From NCBI GenBank assembly GCA_034620365.1, contig JAQGEQ010000332.1, positions 434,001-498,000 of the forward strand: 64,000 nucleotides of DNA, in the 5' to 3' direction. The stretch is from Pegea sp. RAD2-039 (Eukaryota; Chordata; Thaliacea; Salpida; Salpidae). The notes under the pieces are model-generated. The model was not told the origin of the DNA, searched no databases, and saw only the letters and a program-made list of their open reading frames with translations. The position numbers and the translations under genes are program-made. Each line of letters begins with the position of its first letter. Within the stretch, counting starts at the first letter, position 1. Shown here one piece after another: positions 1 to 10,999 of this stretch.

Positions 1-241
1 ATTCACTAGACTTATCAAAGTTTTTGACCATGTCAATAGTAAAGTTATTTTCTCCACTAAGCCTGTTTAGCATATTGAAATTAGTTCACATGAATACTAA
101 GTTAAAGTAAAATAGAGGTTGCTTTGAATCATTTACTACAAAAAACGGATTAACAAGAATTGTCTCCTTACCCTTCACTCTTGTGATAATTTTATTAATA
201 AAAGATATAAAACGAGTATTCTGCAAGTCTCCTTATAGAAT

Positions 242-405
242 CTATGGTAATTGAAGATATAAATAATACCCCTTCGATGCATCACGCCTACAAAAATAGG
301 GAGGTTTGCTGTCCTTGTTATTATTAACTCGAAAGCGCCAAATGATAAATTCGGGAGTATTAGTAATGTTGAAACGATAATAAAGCAAGTTGTTTGGAAG
401 AGCGC
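242..405 (-). pseudogene. Coding-looking exon in left arm (pair of 10611-10763)
   Basis: Read on the minus strand this gives about 54 codons ending in TAG, with a core VNNNKDSKP..FCRRDASKG. The matching frame in the other arm (10611-10763, plus) is also open and ends at the same TAG. Many differences between the two are at third positions (Phe, Arg, Lys and Tyr codons), which suggests both descend from a real coding exon. In this copy a CAG acceptor precedes the frame. A different frame gives a 78-residue ATG-started ORF with a hydrophobic N-terminus at 175-411, which I consider the shadow. The protein family is not recognised. A second conserved patch lies upstream at about 580-650. Confidence 0.4.
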
Positions 406-1329
406 TGTCATTTTTGCAAAAAATTAAAGTTTACAGAAAACTAAAAGAGTTTTAAATAAAAGAAACAAATTTTAAAAACATAATTTATCTTACTTAAACC
501 TGTCTTCCCTTATCAACTTAATATTTCCTTTGTTTCTCAATGTGTTTTACTTTGTTTTAAAAATCATCATTCAAGCATATCCAGTACGGTTGTTTTCTGC
601 TGAAGCAGGTCATAGTTAATATTACTACGATTTGTCAACAGTCAAACTTACTAAATTAATTTTTCAAATAAAAAAAAATCTGATTTAAATAGTTTATTAG
701 TCTAAGATTTAAATTTTGAATATGTTGGATTATAATGACTCGTTTGTTTTTCTTAATTTTTAGAGAAAAAATCATTTTAATAATAATATCTAAGTTTATA
801 CCACATGCAACTTAAGGTTTTAAACCTTATTTTAGTTCAACACTTGTAAGTTAAAAGTTTTTCTTCCAAAAAACATACTTATTAAACTTAAAATAAGTTG
901 TTATTCTTTTCAAATCCTGACTTCGTAAAAACCAAAATGAGTTCAATACATAATTGTAGAAGATAACCTAGTATAATAAATTTTTAAAGATGAAAAAGTT
1001 GTTGATATACACTGTGAAAACATAATATTTGTAAACTAAAAATATCATTTTCTAATGAGCATTTAGTTAAATTAAATTTGAAAATACTCTACAAAATTTT
1101 CCTTTTTCAAATTCAAAGGTTATATTGTTGTAATAAATGGTAACGTTGACTTTTTTAACTAAAAAAAGATATTAAAAATCTACAGAAAGATACCTGTTTA
1201 CAAGTGTTAAAATTTTTTTTAGTAAAATGTGTACACAACAACATTTTGTTGTGATTTTATAAGATATTTGCTTTTAGTATGTAAGATTTTAGTAGAAATT
1301 TGCCACCTGGTAAGGGTTAACACTGATTT

Positions 1330-1401
1330 TGCTCTATCCGGGAATTGAACCCGGCCCGTTTGCTTTCAAAGCAGCGCTGTTTACCATTCAGCTATAGAGA
1401 C
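1330..1401 (-). tRNA. tRNA-like gene in left arm, apparent UGA anticodon
   Basis: The 72-nt sequence has a good A box (TAGCTGAATGG), a perfect 5-bp T stem with the B box GGTTCAATTCC, a 4-bp D stem and a seven-base loop TTTGAAA, which would place UGA as anticodon. The anticodon stem is poorly paired and the acceptor stem is one base out of register. The short variable region does not fit a normal nuclear serine tRNA. It may be a tRNA-derived element or pseudogene and not a working tRNA. Near-identical and degenerate copies lie at 9613-9684 and 7281-7361. Confidence 0.5.
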
Positions 1402-1899
1402 ATTTGCAAATCGTATAAAAGTTGTATAAATACTTTATTTCTTCAATTCTTTTGAAGATCATACTCTACTGAAAACAAACACCAAAAATAAAAGTTAAAA
1501 ATATACAATATATAATTAATTACAATCAAAATATACATTCAAAACCTGTCAAAAAATTTTAAATTTATATTTTAATTAAAAAACTAAATACAATTTTGAG
1601 GTTTTGCATAGTTTCATTAGTAATTTTGATGAATTTTATCAATTCTATTTCAATCAATTAATTTCATTTTTATCTTTAACCTAATTAATACAATTTTATA
1701 AGTACCTGTGTAAGAATTAAAAATATGTTTTTATTATTTTACTTTAAGTGTTTGTATTACCATAAATAATCTTATGGATGTACTTAGAAGTAATTTATAA
1801 ATTATTAATTAATTAATAAATAAATGTTTAAATCGATTAAACTAGAGAATTTGCAACCAAAATAATATTTGTGTATAAGTGAACTATAATCACTATTTA

Positions 1900-2720
1900 C
1901 AGTTATATAAATAAATAAAATCTACTTTAAAATCGCTTTCATCACTATTACAATTAAAATTTTAAATAAATTTATTTTAATAATGATCTAATCAAATATT
2001 ATAGAGATTCCTACTTAAAATACTAAATTTGTTGGTAAGAAATAATCACATTCTTTTATTACTCATGTCGTTGAATAAATATTATAATCATAACTAACTC
2101 AATCAAAATAACTGAATGATGACAAAACTAAACAGAATACAATACTAAAATTATATAACTGGCTATCGTCAATTAGAATTTTTATTAAACTTGGAAAACT
2201 TAAAATTAATGTTATAAATATTATAAATGATATATATATTTATAATATATATAAATGATATCAAAATTTGTTGGTGTATTAAAAAATTTTGTAAGGCGTA
2301 ATTTTATACAAATCATATATTATAATATTATATTACAATTATTATATTATTATATCATATATAGTTTTATATAAATAAATCCTTTAGGATACTTTCTTAA
2401 AATATAGAATTTTTTCTCTGGAAAATAAAACACATCCTAAATATATAATTTACTTATTACATTATTTCGTTTTCTTAAATTTTACAAATACATTTCTAAG
2501 ACCTTTCTTTTTACATAAAAAAGAAAAGAAAAAGGTAGGCCACGTTAGGGATCAAACTTGGTATCCCGTTGTTGAAAGTTTTAAGAACTTACAGATCCCC
2601 CACACAGCACATAAGTGGAAAATGAGTAGTAAATATAAAACCAGCGCACTGATTTATTTTCGTGCTTAATTATTTTGTGAAATGAAATATATAATTGTTA
2701 CAAATGTCACCAATGATTAA
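1900..2720. repeat. Diverged repeat unit, copy 1
   Basis: AT-rich unit related to 2740-3960 and 7400-9200. Shared landmarks, in order, are a stretch around aaaatcgct..catcactattac, a stretch with ttaatgttataaa followed by tgttggtgt, a tRNA-like sequence, and a conserved tail around gaattatttt.tgaaat. Copies have diverged by many substitutions and indels, so the unit is old. No protein-coding potential is visible. Confidence 0.55.
2547..2607 (-). pseudogene. Second tRNA-like sequence, degenerate copy
   Basis: The minus strand has a B-box-like segment (AAGTTTGATCC) and the ends GGGGGATC..GATCCC of a tRNA-like fold. It is a poorer relative of 8647-8709. Pairing in the D and anticodon arms is weak, so it is best read as a tRNA-derived relic within the repeat unit. 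Confidence 0.3.
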
Positions 2721-2739
2721 ATTAAATTATTGTTTACAG

Positions 2740-3960
2740 TTATAATATTAAATTAATTTTACTTTAAAATCGCTATTTCATCACTATTACAATGAAATTT
2801 TAAATAAACTTATTTTAATAAAGTTCTAATAAATTCTTCTAAAATTTCTAGAAGTACTAAATTTTTTTGCTAAATAATGTTAGAACTTTTTTTCACTAAT
2901 GTCCTTGAATAAAATTAAAAAGCATAAAAAGAACAAAAGAAATTGTAATATCCTCTGCCTCTATTTTTCAATAATCATCTTCTGCTTCTTTATATTTCCC
3001 TAAGTACTTGAATTTTATTTATTTTCACCTGTATTAAAAAACATCAAAATGCAAACCCACAGTTTTGTAGTAAATATTTTGAATAGCAAACTAACAGACC
3101 CACTACACAAGCACATACAACTATCAAAAAGAATAAATATAAAATCAACACACTAACTTATTTTTGTACTGAATTATTTTATGAAATCAAATATGGTAGT
3201 ATTTCAAAAGTGACCAATCAGATATACAGTTTAGAAATTAAACAAAATTCCAAATTTTTTAACAAACTAAAACAATTTTTGGATGATTTAAGTAAATGTA
3301 TTTGTGTTTCAATTGTTGAAAGAATAATTCTTTAGAATAGTTATTTATTTTCATACAATAAAATTGAAAGTAAGTCTCGTTTTCTTTTCAAAATAATTTA
3401 ATTAAACTCATTTTTGATAGTCTATAAGATTTGTGATACGTTCCTGATAATAAGTCATGAAATATGTAGTTTTCAGATAGCAAACGGTTTCATTAAATAC
3501 TAAAACAAGATAACCTTGTAATACATTAAGTTTTGTCAGATTTTCAAGAATGCTCAAGTCTTGTATTAAAAAATTAACAATAATGACAACTTAAAACAAT
3601 TGTTAAAGGCATTAAATTAAAATTAAAGATTTTTTGGACTTAATCTATTTAAATTTAAGCTTTGTAAATCTTCCTAAATATTCATTCTCTGAATAAACTT
3701 TAATAAATTAATGTTATAAAAAGATAATTATGATTTCAAAATGTGCTGGTGTTTAAGAGAAATTTCAAGAAATATGTTTGTTGTTTAATTAAAACTTTAG
3801 GAAGCTGTATAAAACTATAAAAGTATTTTTCAGGAAGACAAAATAATAATATATTTATTATTCACTAATTACATTATTTAATTGCATTAAATGTATAAAA
3901 TAAGTTCATACAATTTTGCTAGTAAATAGAATTTATATATTTTTAAAATTTGTTCTGTTT
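2740..3960. repeat. Diverged repeat unit, copy 2
   Basis: Related to 1900-2720 and, more fully, to 7400-9200. The stretch 3100-3570 (AATATAAAATCAACACACTAA to the CATTTTTGATAGT block) lines up with about 8735-9190. The tRNA-like part is eroded here: only the flank with CACTACACAAGCACA remains recognisable. No gene is seen. Confidence 0.5.
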
Positions 3961-4327
3961 ACTCTGCTTTGATGATTTACACTATAAAATAAATGACAAC
4001 TGAAAATGGTTTGAGTGTGAATGAGGAAGAGTATTATGAAATTTACTATCCTTTAATAAAAAAACATACAAAATCTTATTTTCCAATCATACCAATGAAT
4101 CATTACGTTTTCATACTAGTAAACCATTTGGATTTTCTTACACTGTGATTCTTGTTTATTTTGTTAAAGTAAATGAACCATTTAAGCTTTGTTGAAATAT
4201 AAATAAAGAGGAAGCCTTAGCAACAATTAACTATATCAAAATGTAGCTGGATATGAAGAGAAAAACATTCACAAATTATCTACAGCACTTTTTCCCAAAT
4301 TTTTTGAATTGTTTTTCAATAGCATTT

Positions 4328-4600
4328 TTATATCGTAAATGTTAACAACTTAATGTTAAATATTCTAAATCTGAAAGGTAAAATTGTACATTGGGAACAT
4401 TGGAAATAACTTTTTGTCCATTGTGATTCTACATATTCGGTAAAAAGAAAACAATTAGATGAGAGTCCCTCCGGCTCAAGCCAGCCAGCTGAACAAATGG
4501 TATGGTTTTTGGGTATTCTACAAGTAATCATATTATTGTTTACAAGTGGGCCACCAACTTGCTTATTAAAAATTCGTAATAGATAGAAAATCAAGTGCAC
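4328..4600 (-). CDS. Possible coding fragment, cysteine-bearing, unrecognised
   Basis: A 90-codon minus-strand frame with a block richer in G+C than its surroundings (about 4400-4570). That block encodes paired cysteines (ITCRIPKNHTICSAGW and FQCSQC) and hydrophilic residues, which is unusual for random AT-rich sequence. An acceptor-like ataag precedes the block, so it could be an internal exon and not a complete gene. It lies in the loop of the inverted repeat. I recognise no family. Confidence 0.25.
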   Translation of the reverse strand: MHLIFYLLRIFNKQVGGPLVNNNMITCRIPKNHTICSAGWLEPEGLSSNCFLFTEYVESQWTKSYFQCSQCTILPFRFRIFNIKLLTFTI

Positions 4601-4609
4601 TCAAGCATG

Positions 4610-6630
4610 TAAAAAGAACTAAGGTAAGGTCCAAAAGGTCACCAGAAACTTCCATAAAGGCTAAAAGTTCATAAATTATTAGTTTATAATCTTGTTCATG
4701 TAAATTATGGCGTCAAAACTTCTGGAAAGATGTATGCTGGAAGACGATTTTCTGTAGTACTTTCAAACTTTTGAAAGATATTATTTCATTTAAATAGTCT
4801 TGATTTACCATCAACTAAAATAAAAATTTGTCATTAAAACCATCGGTAAATTTTTCTTAACGATTTGAAAAATAGATAGAACACCTAAATTTTAGGCTTT
4901 TTGTGTAATTTCTGACATGTTCAAGCTTCTTTCAAAAACCTTTAAGAACAAATGAAACAATGAGATTGTAGGATATTGAGTTTAATTCTCGGCAAAACTC
5001 GTGAAAAAACTTATAGGAAAAGAATAATTAACTTAAGAAAGTCTTTAATTATTCCACTTTTGAAATAAATGCATATAGATTTAAAAAATATATTCTCGTT
5101 TAAACATCTCTTTAGAGATAGCCATACATTCGTGTGTTGATAATATCAAATAAGAATGTATTAAAGTAATATGTAATCATAACTTGGAAAAAAGTTTTTC
5201 AATGATAACATTTTTTTCAGCAAGAAAACTTTAGTAATTTAAACGTTAATGGATTATGCTGTGATTAAATCTTCGTATATAAAACTTAAATAAAAAGATT
5301 TAATGAGCATAGTTTACCAAAAGTGCTTTCTAGAATAGATAAATTACATGTTACATTTAGAAATGGTTTAACACGTTCTAATGACTGTTTTATTAAACTG
5401 AAAATTTTTCTTAAATGTACTAAGGTGTATAATGAAAAGTTATAATGTACTTTGATTAAAATCTTATAACTATAAATTGAATTATTTAAATAATTAATGA
5501 GTTTTTTTTCACTTTAAGTAAAATATCAGACTTCCTCCTATATTAAAAATCGTTATTCTATTTAATATGACAATTTTGAAAAAAATCTTTTTATGGAAAA
5601 CATCATCAAAGGTCCTATCTAAAGTATTTTATCTTCAAACAAACTGATGTATGATTAACCATCAACAAAATTTTAACCGTAAAATATAAACTGACGTCAT
5701 ACCATAATTGGATTAAGACATGACTATTGAAAGAGTTCATTTAGAAAGAAAATAGAAGCTAATTAAATAAAAAAACAAACGTTAAAAATTAGGATTACCA
5801 AACTCACAATCCATACATTTACAACTCTTTAATTGTACGGTAGAAATGGATTAAGACTTCAACTGTTTCAAACAAAAAACAAATGTCTAAATTAAATCAT
5901 TTAACGACCGAGATCATTTATTAATTACTTTTTACAGAAATAGGTATCTTTCTGTTATATCTTTTTAATCTTAATATTTTTGATTAGTTTTTTATTATAT
6001 ATCATTAGATACCATGTATTAATGTAGCAAAGTCGTTTTATTGAATGTTATAAGTATTATATTGAAAATATTTCAATCAAGACATAAGTTTTTTTATTTT
6101 AATAAATTGTATATCATAATGAGATTGAAACTAAATATCAGCTCATAGAAATATTATTTTAGGGAACAAAAATTTCTTATATTTAATTATTACTTTGTAA
6201 TAACTGACAAAATGTTAACTGAATACTCTTAGGTTTTATATAGTTCAATAGCTGCTTTATAGACCAAAATACATTTTTCCAAACTTTCGTTTTTTAAGAT
6301 TTAATTGCTAAACATTTTTAAGCATTTCAATTTTATGAGATGATTTAAGTTGTTAACGACAAAACCTGGTTTCAAACAAACAGAGAGAAGAAACTTAATT
6401 TCATTAACTCAAAACACCAATTTTGAAAATTAGAGTGTTTGAAAACTGATGATTCATGTTAGTTCTTATGTTAGTCGTGAATGTTTAAACAAGTAATCGA
6501 TTCGATGAATCATTCTCTCTTTCCCATATAAGAAGTGTTGTCTTCAATCTGAAACATACTTTAAAATATTACTCTGTAAATTCTAGGAATTTTTTTCTCA
6601 GTTTTTCAAGCATCAGTTCTGTAAAGTTCA
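4610..6630. other. AT-rich loop DNA without a recognisable gene
   Basis: I see no coding patch, RNA gene or sharp repeat here apart from one TGACGTCA palindrome at 5692-5699. Confidence 0.5.
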
Positions 6631-6634
6631 AATC

Positions 6635-7006
6635 TTGAGCAAAATTTTGAAACAGAAACTGTTGCATCAAGTTATTTGCAAAATGGATCCCCGAATTACA
6701 CAAAAGCAACAAGAAGAAAGGAACTATCGTCGACAACAAAAAGAAGAGTCAGAGAAAAGGCTTCGTCAACACAAAGCAGCAACTAGTCGGCAACAAGAAG
6801 AAAAACGTCGCCAGCTATTAAAGAAGGAAGAAACACGTCGTCAAACAGAACAAAGACAACAAGCAGAAAAGATTCGACAAGAAAAACAACAGCAACATGA
6901 AAGACGTAGGCAAGAAGAAAAAGAAGAGCTTTTTCTTCGACTGCAAGAAGAAAAACGTCGCCAACTACTAAAAAAAGAAAAAACACGTCGTCAAAAGAAT
7001 GTATAA
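6635..7006 (+). CDS. Charged coiled-coil protein, 123 residues, unrecognised
   Basis: The ORF encodes a protein made almost wholly of Glu, Lys, Arg and Gln, predicted to form one long coiled coil from about residue 20 to the end. A segment near residues 52-70 (EEKRRQLLKKEETRRQ) recurs almost unchanged near 103-121 (EEKRRQLLKKEKTRRQ), showing internal duplication. A second in-frame ATG lies at residue 17 (MDPRITQKQQ) and could be the true start. Such low-complexity chains give misleading similarities, so no family is proposed. It sits near the middle of the inverted-repeat loop, just before the third tRNA-like copy. It may be an exon of a larger gene; I see no clear partner exons. Confidence 0.4.
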   Translation: MSKILKQKLLHQVICKMDPRITQKQQEERNYRRQQKEESEKRLRQHKAATSRQQEEKRRQLLKKEETRRQTEQRQQAEKIRQEKQQQHERRRQEEKEELFLRLQEEKRRQLLKKEKTRRQKNV

Positions 7007-7082
7007 AATTTTTGAACTATAAAAATAATTTTATTATGATTGTTTATCTAAATATAAACTAAAAACTACCTTACACGATTTT

Positions 7083-7400
7083 TTCTTTTAAGTTTTAAAG
7101 GTTGTATTGTTGTAATAAATATAAGAAATGGGCAAAAAGATATCTGTTTACAACCGTTAAAATTGTTTTAGTTAACTGTGTACACAACAACATTTTGGTT
7201 GTGATTTTTATAAGATATTTGCTTTTAGTATGTAACATCTTAGGAGAATTTTGCCACCTGGTAAGGGTTAACACTGATTTTGCTCTATCCGAGAATTGAA
7301 CCCGGCCCGTTTGCTTTCAAAGCAGCTATACCATTTCAGTTTACCATTCAGCTATAGAGACATTTTAAAATCGTATAAAAGCTGCATAAATAGTTTATTT
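7083..7400. repeat. Third partial copy of the inverted-repeat arm
   Basis: Direct partial copy of 1101-1440, covering the tRNA-like gene and its flanks (landmarks tgtacacaacaacatttt and gccacctggtaagggttaac). It is more diverged than the two arms are from each other. Confidence 0.7.
7281..7361 (-). pseudogene. tRNA-like gene, disrupted copy
   Basis: Same element as 1330-1401, but the anticodon and D-arm region has been changed by an extra piece resembling a local duplication (AGCTATACCATTTCAG), making it 81 nt long. The T arm and acceptor 3' half are still clear. It is probably non-functional. Confidence 0.5.
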
Positions 7401-9200
7401 TTTCATTAAAAAGTTTATCTAATAAGGTTCTAAGAAAATTTACTAGAGGTTCCCCCTTAAAATAAAGTTCTACGTTTTTTTTACAACAACTTTTCCTATT
7501 CTTGATTTACTCATCTGCTTGAATAAATATAAAAAGCATAACTAGAACAAAACAATATATAATATCCTCCACATCAATTGCTTGATATTCTAGTATTTCA
7601 TTTACTACTTGAAAGTTTTCATCATAAAATAATATCAATAATTAAACTTCAGCTAAGTATGATAATCAAAGAATATTTTGCATAAATAGACAGTGTAATA
7701 GTTTAGATTTAAATTATTAGGAAAGTACAACTACACCACTTGCAATTGGTGATTTGAGAACCTATCATCTTAATAACCAAATACAATCTTTTATTCAAGC
7801 ACATTCTACTTGTTTTAAATTTCTTTTAGTGACTGGTGACGTCATCAACAATAACGCCGGCATTGGCAAATCGCTCAGAAAAAATATTTAATTATGGCTA
7901 CTTCTATTTCTAGTGTGGTTGCTTAACTATTTACAAGTTGTATGCTGATTTTTACCACCGCTTGAGTATGTGACGTTAGTGATGACGTCACTGGTAATGG
8001 TCAAGATCATTAGTTTGATAACGATATCTTTAGTTGAGTAATTGAGAAGCTTGTGAAAATGCAAAGAATCGAAATCAAAAATAACTTACTGATGATAAAA
8101 CTCATAATGTCTCATAAACAGAAATACAAGAACTTAATTAAAATGTAGTTACAAAGTTTAAAGAATTTGTTTCAGTTGTACTGTAGTAAATAATTAACCA
8201 GCAGTGGAATCTCTCGAAAAAACTGTTTTTTTTACAAAGCTTAATAAATAAGAGATATATTAAAATGTTACAAATGTTTTTAGAACATTTTTCTAATTGA
8301 AATGACTTAAGCTGAAAGATATACAAAATTATAAAATTGCACTTTCTAGAAAACCAACTAAATCTTGCGAAATAATCATTGTTTGAAGAAACTTGGTTAA
8401 ATTAATGTTATAAATTTTATAAATTGATATTAATGGTATCAAAATCAGTTAGTGTTTTAAAGGAATTGTACAAAACATAGTTATTGTTTAAATAAAATGC
8501 TTAGGAAAATTCAAAAGCTAAAAAAAGTTTCTTTCACGAAAATGAAATAAATCATAAATTTATAATTCACTAATTACATTATTTGGCTACTATGAATTTT
8601 ACAATAAGACTTATAAAACTTTTCTTTTTAGAAAAAAAAAGAGTGATGTTAGGGATCGAACTCGATACCCCTCACCCTTGAAAGTCCTACCAACTATGAG
8701 ATCCCCCACACAACCACAAAAATCAATCCAAAAAAGTAAATATAAAGCGGACAAACTAATTTACTTTTGTATTGAATTATTTCATGAAATCAAATATAAA
8801 AATATTTCATAAGTCACTAATGCGATATACAGTTTGGAAATTAAAATAAATTCCTAATTTTTAAAAAATCTAACAAAATTTTGTATGAGTTAAGTAAATA
8901 TATTTACTTTTCAATTGTTAAAAAAATAATTCTATCGATATAATATTTATTTTTATAAAAGAAAATTGAAAATAATTCTGTTTTTTTTTAATAATTAAAT
9001 TAAACTCATTTTTGATAGTCAATAAGATTTGATATACTTTTCAGAAAAAAGTCCTAAAATATTTATTTTTGAGATAGCAAGGTTTTCCATTGTTTTTTGA
9101 AATAAGATAACCATTGTATACATGAAGTTTTGTCAAATTTATATGAATCTCTAAGTTTTGTTTTATATAATTGATAATAAAAATAACATAAAAAAATTCA
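7400..9200. repeat. Diverged repeat unit, copy 3, with a central unrelated insert
   Basis: The outer parts (7400-7620 and 8390-9200) match the other two units. Roughly 7630-8380 has no counterpart in them. That insert holds two TGACGTCA palindromes and a short patch (about 7825-7885) that reads as AGIGKS in one frame. No complete gene is visible. Confidence 0.5.
8647..8709 (-). pseudogene. Second tRNA-like sequence, better copy
   Basis: The minus strand shows an A-box-like segment (TCATAGTTGGTAG) and a consensus B box (GAGTTCGATCC), with GGGGGATC near the 5' end and GATCCC near the 3' end. The loop region is CTTTCAAG. The anticodon stem does not pair well, so this is a tRNA-derived sequence and not a confident gene. 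Its relative is at 2547-2607. Confidence 0.35.
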
Positions 9201-9612
9201 TTTTGCATCAACTTCGAATTAAAGATTTTTCATACATTTAATGTGCATGAAATCAAAAGTAAAATTTTTATATTGGAGTTGTAAAGAATTATTGATCTAA
9301 ATAAGTTTTTTTTTTAATTGAGTTTTGAATTTAACTTAAATTTTCTCAAATAACTAAAATGTAATTCTGCTTTTTAGTTCTCATTTATTTAATAATTTAA
9401 CTTTTAAATTATTATTTTCTAACATAATAGCAAAATTAAAAGAATGGCGATTTGAAAAGTAAAAGTTTTATACTGTTTAAAAATTGTTCTTAGAATATAT
9501 TTTATATATTTTGAACTTGTATTTTGTTTGGTGTTAGTTTTCAGTAGAGTATGATCTTTAAAAAAAATTGAAGAAATAAAGTATTTATACAACTTTTATA
9601 CGATTTGCAAAT

Positions 9613-9684
9613 GTCTCTATAGCTGAATGGTAAACAGCGCTGCTTTGAAAGCAAACGGGCCGGGTTCAATTCCCGGATAGAGCA
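9613..9684 (+). tRNA. tRNA-like gene in right arm, apparent UGA anticodon
   Basis: Almost identical to 1330-1401 in the other arm: A box TAGCTGAATGG, D stem GCTG/CAGC, loop TTTGAAA, perfect T stem CCGGG/CCCGG and B box GGTTCAATTCC. The strong conservation of this block compared with much of the arm suggests selection, recent gene conversion or both. No close T-run terminator follows. The same doubts about the acceptor and anticodon stems apply. Confidence 0.5.
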
Positions 9685-10610
9685 AAATCAGTGTTAACCA
9701 TTACCAGGTGGCAAATTTCTACTAAAATCTTACATACTAAAAGTAAATATTTTATAAAATCACAACAAAATGTTGTTGTGTACACATTTTACTAAAAAAA
9801 ATTTTAACACTTGTAAACAGGTATCTTTCTGTAGATTTTTAATATTTTTTTTTAGTTAAAAAAGTCAACGTTACCATTTATTACAACAATATAACCTTTG
9901 AATTTGAAAAAGAAAAATTTTGTAGAGTATTTTTAAATTTGATTTAACTAAATGCTCATTAGAAAATGATATTTTTAGTTTACAAATAATATGTTTTCAC
10001 AGTGTATATCAACAACTTCTTCATATTTAAAACAATTGTTAAAACTAAGTTATCTTCAATATTTAACTATTGAACTCATTTTGCTTTTAAGAAATCAAGT
10101 TTTGAAAAGAATAACAACTTATTGTAAGTTTAATAGGTGGGTTTTTGGGAAGAAAAAGTTTTAACTTACAAGTGTTGAACTAAAATAAGGTTTAAAACCT
10201 TAAGCTGCGTCTGGTATAAACTTAGATTTTATTATTAAATTAATTTTTTTTGAAAATTAAAAAAAAACAAACGAGTCATTATGATCCAAGATATTAAAAA
10301 TATAAATCTTAGACTAACAAACTATTAAATTCAGAAATTGTTTTTTTATTTGAAAAATTTATTTACTAAGTTTCACTGTTGACGAATCGTAGTAATATTA
10401 ACAAGGTCTGCTTCAGCGGAAAACAACCGTACTGAATATGCTTGAGTGATGATTTTTAAAACAAAGTAAAACACATCGAGATACAAAGGAAATATTAAGT
10501 TGATAAAGGAAGACAAGTTTAAGTAAGATCTAATATGTTTTTCAAATTTGTTTCCTTGATTTAACCTTTTCTATTATTTTGTAACTTTTAACTTTTTTGC
10601 AAAATCGAGA

Positions 10611-10763
10611 GCGCCATTCGAAGAATATCCCTTAAGTATTACTTATATCACCGAATTTAAAATTTCGCGTTTGCAAGTTAATAATAACAAGGACAGCAAA
10701 CCTCTCTGTTTCTGTAGACGTGATGCATCGAAAGGATTTTACATAAATCCTCAATTACCATAG
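10611..10763 (+). pseudogene. Coding-looking exon in right arm (pair of 242-405)
   Basis: A 51-codon open frame ending in TAG, with EFKISRLQ then VNNNKDSKP..FCRRDASKG. It pairs in frame with the minus-strand exon in the other arm, with conserved reading frame and many third-position changes. There is no ATG at its start; a GAG or AG boundary precedes it, so it would be an internal or terminal exon. Both arm copies read away from the centre of the inverted repeat. The family is unknown. Confidence 0.4.
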
Positions 10764-10999
10764 ATTCTATAAGGAAACGTAAAAAATGTTCTTTTTTTTT
10801 TATTAATAAAAAACTCAAAACAATGAAGAGTAAAAGTATATCTCTTCCTAATCTATTTTTAGTAGTAAATGATTCATAGCAACCACTATTTTACTTGAAC
10901 TTAGTATTCATGTGAACTGATTTCAATATGCTAAATAGGCTTGGTGGAGAAAATAACTTTGCTAGTGACAAGATCAAGAACTTTGATAAGTAGAGTGAA

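Larger units (their letters stand above)
1..1482. repeat. Left arm of a long inverted repeat
   Basis: This stretch matches the reverse complement of 9519-10999 from the first base of the window, so the arm may extend leftwards out of view. The arms share the tRNA-like gene with its flanks, a stretch around a Cys-Arg-Arg-Asp coding patch, and long AT-rich spans with scattered substitutions and small indels. A shorter direct copy of 1101-1440 lies at 7083-7400. No transposase, polymerase or capsid gene lies between the arms, so I call it a segmental inverted duplication and not a named transposon. Confidence 0.9.
9519..10999. repeat. Right arm of the long inverted repeat
   Basis: Reverse complement of 1-1482. 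Homology stops inside at about 9519, beside a TTGGTGTTAGTTTTCAGTAG block that pairs with about 1465-1482. Outside it reaches at least 10999, the point that pairs with window base 1, so the true outer boundary is not visible. Confidence 0.9.

Noticed and set aside
175-411. Secreted 78-residue protein in the left arm (hydrophobic N-terminus)
   Set aside because: The other arm breaks this frame, while the alternative frame at 242-405 is kept in both arms.
1330-1401. Selenocysteine tRNA
   Set aside because: The anticodon would have to be UCA, and the gene is too short and lacks the long variable arm.
1-10999. Polinton/Maverick or other large virus-like element, suggested by long terminal inverted repeats
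   Set aside because: No polymerase B, integrase, ATPase, protease or capsid frame is visible in the loop.
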